From the NCBI RefSeq assembly GCF_003002895.1, contig NZ_PVTI01000010.1:52642-116641 (forward strand): a stretch of 64,000 nucleotides of DNA, in the 5' to 3' direction. Made by a program: the position numbers and the translations under genes. The stretch is from Knoellia remsis (lineage in GTDB: Bacteria > Actinomycetota > Actinomycetes > Actinomycetales > Dermatophilaceae). The notes under the pieces were generated by a model. That model saw only the letters and a program-made list of their open reading frames with translations, did not search any database and was not told the origin of the DNA. Positions 57,582 to 64,000 of this stretch are shown one piece after another. How positions within the stretch are numbered: the first letter of the stretch is position 1; every line of letters starts with the position of its first letter.

Positions 57582-59513
57582 GTGAACGCATCTGCACTGC
57601 TCGCCGCGGAAGCCGAGGTGGCCGCGGCCACCGGCATCACGGCATACGCATGGCTGCTCATCGGCCTGCCCCTCCTCGGCGCCGGCATCCTCCTCCTCGG
57701 TGGCAAGGCGACGAACGCCTGGGGCCACTACCTCGCGACCGCGCTGTCGTGGGCGAGCTTCGTCCTCGGTCTGCTCATCACGCTGTCGATGATCGGCCGC
57801 GGCGCCGAGGAGCGCGCCATGAGCGTCGGTGGCTGGAACTGGGTCCCGGCCGGACAGTTCCAGCTCGAGACCGGGCTGCTCGTCGACCAGCTGTCCGTGT
57901 CGTTCGTCCTGCTCATCACCTTCGTCGGGTCGCTCATCCACGTGTACTCGATCGGCTACATGGAGCACGACCCCGACCGGCGGAGGTTCTTCGCCTACCT
58001 CAACCTCTTCGTCGCGGCGATGTTGCTGCTCGTGCTGGCCGACTCCTACCTGCTGCTCTTCGTCGGCTGGGAGGGCGTGGGTCTCGCGTCGTACCTGCTC
58101 ATCGGCTTCTGGAACCACAACCCCGCGTATGCGACGGCCGCGAACAAGGCGTTCTTCGTCAACCGCGTCGGTGACGTCGGCATGTCGATCGCGATCATGT
58201 TCATGTTCGCGACGTTCGGCTCGGTCGACTTCGCCACGGTCAACGCCGGGGCTGCGGAGGCGGGCTCGACCGCGATGACGGTGCTCGGCCTGCTCCTGCT
58301 CGTCGGCGCCTGTGCGAAGTCCGCGCAGTTCCCGCTGCAGTCCTGGCTCGGTGACGCCATGGCCGGCCCGACCCCGGTGTCCGCGCTCATCCACGCGGCG
58401 ACGATGGTCACCGCCGGCGTCTACCTCATCGTCCGCTCCAACGCCGTCTTCGACGCCGCACCCAACGCGCAGCTCGCCGTCGCCATCGTCGGTGCGATCA
58501 CGCTCCTCTACGGTGCGATCGTCGGCTGCGCCAAGGACGACATCAAGAAGGCGCTCGCCGCCTCGACGATGTCGCAGATCGGCTACATGATGCTCGCCGC
58601 GGGTCTCGGCCCGGTCGGCTACGCGTTCGCGATCTTCCACCTCATCACCCACGGCTTCTTCAAGGCCGGCATGTTCCTCGGCGCCGGCTCGGTCATGCAC
58701 GGCATGAACGACCAGGTCGACATGCGCCGCTTCGGTGGGCTCTCCGGTGCCATGAAGATCACCTGGGCGACGTTCGCGCTCGGCTGGCTCGCCATCCTCG
58801 GTGTCCCGCCGTTCTCGGGCTTCTGGTCCAAGGACAAGATCATCGAGGCCGCGTTCATCGGCGAGGGCTGGCGCCCGTGGGTCCTCGGCGGCATCGCGCT
58901 CCTGGGCGCCGGGATCACCGCGTTCTACATGTCGCGCCTGTTCTTCATGACCTTCCACGGGAAGAAGCGCTGGACCGACGACGTGCACCCGCACGAGTCG
59001 CCGCTGACGATGACGATCCCGATGATGGTCCTCGCCGTCGGCTCCGGCCTCCTGGGCCTCGTCCTGTCGTGGGGTGGCATGTTCACCTCGTGGCTCGAGC
59101 CGGTCACCGGCGGCCACGGTGAGGAGCACCCGGTGCTGCCGGTGCCCGTCCTCATCGGTCTCACGATGCTCCTCGTCGCCGCAGGTGCGGCGTACGCGTG
59201 GATGCTCTACTGGCGCGACGAGGTCCCGCAGGTCGCTCCGCGCGGTTCCCTCGCGACCCAGGCCGCGCGCGCCGACCTCTACCAGGACGCCATCAACGAG
59301 GGCCTGTTCATGCGGCCCGGGACCCACCTGACCCGCGCGCTCGTCTTCACCGACGGCAAGGGCGTCGACGGTCTCGTCGGCTCGCTCGCCGCCACGGTCG
59401 GCGGGCTGTCCTCGCGCTTGCGTCGCATCCAGACCGGATACGCCCGGTCCTATGCCCTGACGATGCTCACCGGCGTCGTCGCCGTCCTCGGAGCACTGTG
59501 GGTGATGAACTGA
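57582..59513 (+). CDS. nuoL: NADH-quinone oxidoreductase subunit L
   Basis: 643 aa antiporter-like proton-pumping subunit. Conserved: [19 protein letters not shown] with the pump Glu, [14 protein letters not shown], and the lysine-bearing helices [32 protein letters not shown]. The C-terminal lateral helix and final membrane segment ([16 protein letters not shown]) are present. GTG start at 57582. Stop overlaps nuoM. Confidence 0.96.
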   Translation: MNASALLAAEAEVAAATGITAYAWLLIGLPLLGAGILLLGGKATNAWGHYLATALSWASFVLGLLITLSMIGRGAEERAMSVGGWNWVPAGQFQLETGLLVDQLSVSFVLLITFVGSLIHVYSIGYMEHDPDRRRFFAYLNLFVAAMLLLVLADSYLLLFVGWEGVGLASYLLIGFWNHNPAYATAANKAFFVNRVGDVGMSIAIMFMFATFGSVDFATVNAGAAEAGSTAMTVLGLLLLVGACAKSAQFPLQSWLGDAMAGPTPVSALIHAATMVTAGVYLIVRSNAVFDAAPNAQLAVAIVGAITLLYGAIVGCAKDDIKKALAASTMSQIGYMMLAAGLGPVGYAFAIFHLITHGFFKAGMFLGAGSVMHGMNDQVDMRRFGGLSGAMKITWATFALGWLAILGVPPFSGFWSKDKIIEAAFIGEGWRPWVLGGIALLGAGITAFYMSRLFFMTFHGKKRWTDDVHPHESPLTMTIPMMVLAVGSGLLGLVLSWGGMFTSWLEPVTGGHGEEHPVLPVPVLIGLTMLLVAAGAAYAWMLYWRDEVPQVAPRGSLATQAARADLYQDAINEGLFMRPGTHLTRALVFTDGKGVDGLVGSLAATVGGLSSRLRRIQTGYARSYALTMLTGVVAVLGALWVMN

Positions 59514-61075
59514 TGAACGACCTGCCCCTGCTCACGATCATGATGGTCGTGCCGCTCGTCGGCGCGGCGGTCATCGCGCTGCTCCCGGCCGGCTCGGCAC
59601 GCCTCGCCCGGCCCATCGCGCTGGGCACCTCGCTCGTCACGCTGGCGCTGGCCCTGGTGGCATGGGCGCGGTTCGACTCCGGCTCGAGCGAGCGCTACCA
59701 GCTCACCGAGACGCACTCGTGGATTCCGCAGTTCGGGGTCTCGTATGCCGTGGGTGTGGACGGGATCGCGCTCTCGCTCATCGTGATGGCGGCGATCCTC
59801 ACCCCGGTCTGCCTGCTCGCGGCGTGGAACGACCTCGAGGGCACCCCCGACGGTGACGACCCGAAGCGGACCAAGACGTACTTCGCGCTCATGCTCACGC
59901 TGCTCACCTTCATGGTGGGTGTCTTCGCGGCGCGCGACGTCTTCCTCTTCTACGTCTTCTTCGAGGCCATGCTCATCCCGGTGTACTTCCTCATCGGGCT
60001 CTTCGGTGGCCCGCGCCGGCAGTACGCCGCCGTGAAGTTCATCCTCTTCTCCCTCGCCGGCGGGCTCATCATGCTCGTCGCCGTCATCGCGCTCTACATC
60101 TACGGGCCCGGCGGGGAGCAGGGCTTCCTCTACGAGGTGCTCGAGGGCAACGTCGGCGGCTCGACCGCCGCGCAACGCTGGATGTTCATCGGCTTCTTCA
60201 TCGCCCTCGCCATCAAGGCGCCCATGTGGCCGGTGCACACCTGGCTGCCCGATGCCGCCGCCGAGGCGCGTCCGGCGACTGCGGTGCTGCTCGTCGGTGT
60301 CCTCGACAAGGTCGGCACCTTCGGCATGATCCGGTTCTGTCTCGGCTTCTTCCCCGAGGCGTCGAAGTGGGCGACGCCGGTCGTCATCACGCTCGCCGTG
60401 ATCTCGATCCTGTATGGCGCCCTCCTCGCCATCGGCTCGCGCGACATCATGCGGCTCATCGCCTTCACGTCGATCAGCCACTTCGGCTTCATCGTCCTCG
60501 GCATCTTCGCGATGACCTCGACGGCCGGCAACGGCTCGGCGCTCTACATGATCAACCACGGCTTCTCGACCGCCGGGCTGTTCCTCCTCGCCGGGTTCCT
60601 CATCGCCCGCCACGGGTCGCAGCGCCTCGCCGACTACGGCGGCTGGCAGCGGGTCACCCCGGTCCTCGCCGGGACGTTCCTCGTCGCCGGGCTGTCGTCG
60701 CTCGCGCTGCCGGGGCTGTCGAGCTACGTCTCGGAGTTCCTCGTGCTCGCCGGGACGTTCCAGCGCTACCCGTGGGTGGCTGCGATCTCGACGCTGGGCA
60801 TCGTCCTCGCCGCGCTGTACATCCTGCTCATGTACAAGCGGGTCTTCACCGGGCCGCGTCCGACGTTCTCGGACGCCGGATCCGGCGTCACCGCGCCCCG
60901 CGACCTCGGGCTGCGCGAGCGGATCGTCGTCGTCCCGATCATCGCGTCGTTCCTCGTCCTCGGGATCTACCCGAAGCCGGTGCTCGACCTCGTCAGCCCG
61001 GCCGTGCAGCAGACGCTCCAGCTCGTCGGCGTCTCCGACCCGGCCCCGACCAACGCCACCGGGAGTGCCCAGTGA
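59513..61075 (+). CDS. nuoM: NADH-quinone oxidoreductase subunit M
   Basis: 520 aa antiporter-like subunit: FYVFFEAMLIPVYFLIGLFGGPRRQYAAVKF and KAPMWPVHTWLPDAAAEARPATAVLL are the signature helices. Fourteen helices as usual. Overlaps nuoL by one base and nuoN by 4 nt (GTGA). Confidence 0.96.
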   Translation: MNDLPLLTIMMVVPLVGAAVIALLPAGSARLARPIALGTSLVTLALALVAWARFDSGSSERYQLTETHSWIPQFGVSYAVGVDGIALSLIVMAAILTPVCLLAAWNDLEGTPDGDDPKRTKTYFALMLTLLTFMVGVFAARDVFLFYVFFEAMLIPVYFLIGLFGGPRRQYAAVKFILFSLAGGLIMLVAVIALYIYGPGGEQGFLYEVLEGNVGGSTAAQRWMFIGFFIALAIKAPMWPVHTWLPDAAAEARPATAVLLVGVLDKVGTFGMIRFCLGFFPEASKWATPVVITLAVISILYGALLAIGSRDIMRLIAFTSISHFGFIVLGIFAMTSTAGNGSALYMINHGFSTAGLFLLAGFLIARHGSQRLADYGGWQRVTPVLAGTFLVAGLSSLALPGLSSYVSEFLVLAGTFQRYPWVAAISTLGIVLAALYILLMYKRVFTGPRPTFSDAGSGVTAPRDLGLRERIVVVPIIASFLVLGIYPKPVLDLVSPAVQQTLQLVGVSDPAPTNATGSAQ

Positions 61076-62700
61076 CCGCCGCCCTGATGTCCGCCCTTCC
61101 GGCCCTCCCGGCCCTTCCGGCGTCGGTCGGCTTCGAGACGACCGTCCCGGGTGCGGCGTTCGCCCCGGTGCCCGTGGCGTACTCGGCCGTGGCGCCGATG
61201 CTCATCGTCGTCGGCACCGCCCTCGTCGGGGTGCTCGTCGAGGCGTTCGCACCGCGGGCCGTGCGACACACGGTGCAGGTCGGGCTGGCCCTTGCCGGAC
61301 TCGTTGCCGCCTTCCTCGTGCTCGTGCTCGTCTCGGTCGACGACCAGGCCGTCACCGCCGGCGGCTCGATCGTCATCGACGGACCCGCACTCTTCATGCA
61401 GGGCACGCTGCTGCTCTTCGGCGTGCTCGGCGTGTTGACGATGTCGGAGCGGTTCGGCGGCCGGTCGGCCGACGCGTTCACCCCCATGGGTGCCGCGACC
61501 CCGGGCTCGCCCGCCGAGGCCGCCGCGGACCGCGCAGGGTTCGCGACCTCGGAGGCCTTCCCGCTGACGATGTTCGCGATGTTCGGCATGCTCATGTTCG
61601 TCGCGTCGAACGACCTCATCACGATGTTCGTCGCGCTCGAGATCCTGTCGCTGCCGCTCTACGTCCTGACCGGCCTCGCCCGTCGTCGCCGGCTGCTGTC
61701 GCAAGAGGCGTCGCTGAAGTACTTCCTCCTCGGCGCCTTCTCGTCGGCGTTCTTCCTCTTCGGTGCGGCGCTGCTCTACGGCTACGCCGGTTCCTCCGAC
61801 CTCGGCGCCATCGCGCAGGCCATCTCCGCCTCGAACGGTGACCTCGAGGGTCTGCTCCTCCCCGGTGTCGTGCTGACGCTCGTCGGCCTGCTCTTCAAGG
61901 TCGGTGCCGTGCCGTTCCACTCGTGGACGCCGGACGCCTACCAGGGTGCGCCCACCCCGGTCACCGGCTTCATGGCCGCCGCGACGAAGCTCGCTGCCTT
62001 TGGTGCGCTGCTCCGTCTCGCGTATGTCGGCGTCGAGGGCTCGCGTCTCGAGTGGCGCCTCGGTGTCGCCACCGTCGCCGTCCTCACCATGGTCGTCGGC
62101 GCCGTGTTGTCGGTGACGCAGACCGACGTCAAGCGGCTCCTCGCGTACTCGTCCGTCGCACACGCCGGCTTCATCCTCGTCGGCGTGCTGGCCTACGACC
62201 GCACCGGCGTCTCGGGCGTGATGTTCTACCTCGTCGCCTACGGCCTGGCCACGATCGCGGCCTTCGCGATCGTCTCGCTCGTCCGCTCCGGCGGCTCCGA
62301 GGCGACGCACCTGTCGCAGTGGGCCGGCCTCGGCCGGCGCCACCCGGTCGTCGCCGGCATCTTCGCGTTGCTGCTCCTCGCCTTCGCCGGGATCCCGCTC
62401 ACGTCGGGCTTCACCGCGAAGTTCGCCGCGTTCGCACCCGCGGTTGCGCACGGCGGGCTCGCCGGTGTCGTCATGGTCGTCGTCGGTGTCCTCGCGTCGG
62501 CGGTGACGGCGTTCGTCTACTTCCGGATCATCGTGCTCATGTACTTCACCGAGCCCACCGGTGACGACGTCGCCGCGCTCACGCCGTCGGTCGCGTCGAC
62601 GGTCGCGATCACCGTCGGTGTCATCGCCACGGTCGTCCTCGGCATCGTCCCCGGCCCGGTCCTCGACCTGGCCGGCCGGGTGTCGCAGTTCCTCCAGTGA
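61072..62700 (+). CDS. nuoN: NADH-quinone oxidoreductase subunit N
   Basis: 542 aa, third antiporter-like subunit: MFVALEILSLPLYVLTGLARRRR, KYFLLGAFSSAFFLFGAALLYGY, GAVPFHSWTPDAYQGAPTPVTGFMAAATK. GTG 61072 overlaps the nuoM stop. A Pro/Ala N-terminal leader precedes the first helix. Its stop codon lies at the very first base of the 24-bp minisatellite. Confidence 0.96.
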   Translation: MTAALMSALPALPALPASVGFETTVPGAAFAPVPVAYSAVAPMLIVVGTALVGVLVEAFAPRAVRHTVQVGLALAGLVAAFLVLVLVSVDDQAVTAGGSIVIDGPALFMQGTLLLFGVLGVLTMSERFGGRSADAFTPMGAATPGSPAEAAADRAGFATSEAFPLTMFAMFGMLMFVASNDLITMFVALEILSLPLYVLTGLARRRRLLSQEASLKYFLLGAFSSAFFLFGAALLYGYAGSSDLGAIAQAISASNGDLEGLLLPGVVLTLVGLLFKVGAVPFHSWTPDAYQGAPTPVTGFMAAATKLAAFGALLRLAYVGVEGSRLEWRLGVATVAVLTMVVGAVLSVTQTDVKRLLAYSSVAHAGFILVGVLAYDRTGVSGVMFYLVAYGLATIAAFAIVSLVRSGGSEATHLSQWAGLGRRHPVVAGIFALLLLAFAGIPLTSGFTAKFAAFAPAVAHGGLAGVVMVVVGVLASAVTAFVYFRIIVLMYFTEPTGDDVAALTPSVASTVAITVGVIATVVLGIVPGPVLDLAGRVSQFLQ

Positions 62701-62940
62701 CGCGCCCCGTGTCGAGTCTCGTGGCGCGCCCCGTGTCGAGTCTCGTGGCGCGCCCTGTGGCGAGCCATGTGACGCGCCCTGCGGCGAGTCTTGCGGCGCG
62801 CCCTGTGGTGAGTCTTCTAGTGCGCCGTGTGACGAGATTTGTCGTGCGCCCTGTGGCGGGGCTTGTGGCGCGCCCTGTGCCGAGTTTTGTGGTGCGTCCT
62901 GTGGCGAGTCTTGTGACGCGTGCCCCACGGGCGAGTTCGG
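62701..62940. repeat. 24-bp minisatellite, about nine and a half units
   Basis: Tandem 24-nt units beginning CGCGCCC(C/T)GTG; the first two units are identical, later ones drift. It fills the gap between nuoN and the polyprenyl synthase. Since 24 is a multiple of three, all frames stay open and give 8-residue repeats on both strands. No in-frame start leads into it, so I read it as non-coding. Confidence 0.85.
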
Positions 62941-62950
62941 CGGGGCTCCG

Positions 62951-63946
62951 GTGACGCTCACGCTCCCGGAGGTCTCGGACGAGCTGCGTGCCCGCCTCGT
63001 CGACGGGCTCGCCCGCGTTGAAGCACTCATCGAGTCGCGCATCGACCATGACGACCCGTTCATCGCCGAGGCCAACGTCCACCTGCTGCGCGCCGGTGGC
63101 AAGCGGTTCCGGCCGATGCTCACGATCCTCGCCTCCGAGCTCGGTGACGGGGTCTCCGATGCCGTCGTCACCGCCGCCGCGGCGGTGGAGCTGACGCACC
63201 TCGCGTCGCTCTACCACGACGACGTCATGGACGAGGCCGAGCTGCGCCGTGGCACCCCGACGGCCAACACGGCATACGGCAACTCCACGGCCATCCTCGT
63301 CGGTGACCTGCTCTTCGGCCATGCGTCGGCGCTCGTCGCTGAGCTGGGACCGGAGGCCGTGCGGATCCAGGCCGAGACGTTCATCCGGCTGTGCACGGGT
63401 CAGATCCGCGACGACCGGCAGGCACCGGAGGGAACGGGGGAGTCGCCCGGTGACTACTACCTGCGCGTCCTCGAGGACAAGACCGGCGTGCTCATTGCGA
63501 CGTCGGCACGGTTCGGTGCGATGTTCGGTGGCTGCTCGGACGACGTCGTCGAGACGATGCGGGTCTACGGCGAACGGCTCGGCATGGCGTTCCAGCTCGC
63601 CGACGACCTCATCGACATCGAGTCCTCCGCCGAAGAGCTCGGCAAGACCCCGGGCACGGACCTGCGCGAGGGCAAGCGCACTCTCGCCGTGCTTCGCGCG
63701 CTGGAGTCGACCGACCCCGCCGACCGGCACCTGCAGGCCCTGCTCCGCTCGGACCTGAGTGCCGATGACGCGCACGTGGCGGAGGCACTGGAGCTGCTCC
63801 GTGCCCACCCGGCCCTCGAACAGGCGCGTGCCGAGACCCGCGCTGTGGGTGCCGAGGCGCAGGATGCCCTTGGCTCTCTCCCCGACAGCGAGGCGAAGGC
63901 GGCGCTGCTCGCCCTCGCGACGTCGGTCACCGACCGCGCCTCCTGA
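62951..63946 (+). CDS. Polyprenyl diphosphate synthase (menaquinone side chain)
   Basis: 331 aa, all-trans prenyl chain synthase. GGKRFRPM, the first Asp-rich motif LYHDDVMDEAELRRG and the second AFQLADDLIDIESS are present. It would supply the long-chain polyprenyl diphosphate used by MenA. Matches Rv0562 (grcC1) both in sequence and as the neighbour of men genes. GTG 62951 is the only sensible start downstream of the repeat; there is no good ribosome-binding site. The C-terminal coding end is duplicated immediately downstream. Confidence 0.9.
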   Translation: MTLTLPEVSDELRARLVDGLARVEALIESRIDHDDPFIAEANVHLLRAGGKRFRPMLTILASELGDGVSDAVVTAAAAVELTHLASLYHDDVMDEAELRRGTPTANTAYGNSTAILVGDLLFGHASALVAELGPEAVRIQAETFIRLCTGQIRDDRQAPEGTGESPGDYYLRVLEDKTGVLIATSARFGAMFGGCSDDVVETMRVYGERLGMAFQLADDLIDIESSAEELGKTPGTDLREGKRTLAVLRALESTDPADRHLQALLRSDLSADDAHVAEALELLRAHPALEQARAETRAVGAEAQDALGSLPDSEAKAALLALATSVTDRAS

Positions 63947-64000
63947 CCGGACGCGAAGGTGCCGCTGCTCGCCTTCGCGACGTCGGTCACCGACCGCGCC
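63893..64000. repeat. Near-exact duplication of the polyprenyl synthase gene's 3' end
   Basis: 63893-63940 and 63953-64000 are the same 48 nt with three mismatches, offset by 60 nt. The first copy encodes AKAALLALATSVTDRA at the enzyme's C-terminus; the second follows the stop codon. The window ends inside or at the end of the second copy, so its length is unknown. Confidence 0.8.

Noticed and set aside
62561..62950. Cys-rich N-terminal repeat extension (GAPCGESC) of the polyprenyl synthase
   Set aside because: The frame is open through the minisatellite, but no in-frame ATG, GTG or TTG lies between the nuoN coding end and 62951.

Overview
The window is about 72% GC and comes from an actinomycete. 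Supporting signs are the small actinobacterial ribosomal protein bS22, a mycothione reductase, a rex-hemACD operon, a complete classical menaquinone pathway, GTG/TTG starts, and many genes whose start codon lies 6-8 nt after a -10-like hexamer (leaderless style). My guess is a Micrococcales member close to Intrasporangiaceae; that placement is an inference. Gene order follows the well-known Mycobacterium tuberculosis stretch Rv0500B-Rv0562 (bS22, epimerase, acyltransferase, glutaredoxin, hemA/C/D/B, hemL, phosphatase, resA/ccdA/resB/ccsA, menA, menE, menB with vapBC, menC, menD, menG, menaquinone reductase, polyprenyl synthase). Here a full 14-gene nuo operon is placed between menG and the polyprenyl synthase gene.

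Layout: 0-3.4 kb, bS22, an NAD-binding epimerase-like protein, an acyltransferase with a histone-H1-like Lys/Ala tail, and a glutaredoxin-like protein. 3.9-12.3 kb, the redox repressor Rex and haem genes hemA-C-D-B, a YceI/MarR pair and hemL. 12.3-17.3 kb, a phosphatase and the system II cytochrome c maturation genes. 17.4-25.9 kb, menA, menE, menB and menC with a VapBC pair, an Nramp-like transporter and unknown genes. 25.9-37.7 kb is accessory: a second VapBC, VOC proteins, a GAF regulator with aldehyde dehydrogenase and DUF779, an MFS and a CDF transporter, mycothione reductase, and a WXG100-like protein coupled to an alpha/beta hydrolase. 37.7-44.2 kb, menD, menaquinone reductase, menF and menG. 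44.4-62.7 kb, a degenerate reductase-like ORF followed by nuoA-N. The window closes with a polyprenyl diphosphate synthase.

The parts fit one respiratory theme: haem and cytochrome c assembly, menaquinone synthesis, and the NADH dehydrogenase that reduces menaquinone. Rex-like operators lie before rex-hemACDB and before the nuo operon, so NADH/NAD+ ratio probably controls both.

The most striking unexplained signal is an octamer, GTATGCCG/CGGCATAC, present about 65 times by eye (roughly once per kb). It is balanced on both strands, occurs in all reading frames and between genes, and forces rare codons. The window also holds short interspersed inverted repeats, intragenic repeat insertions, stop-codon-spanning micro-duplications and a 24-bp minisatellite.
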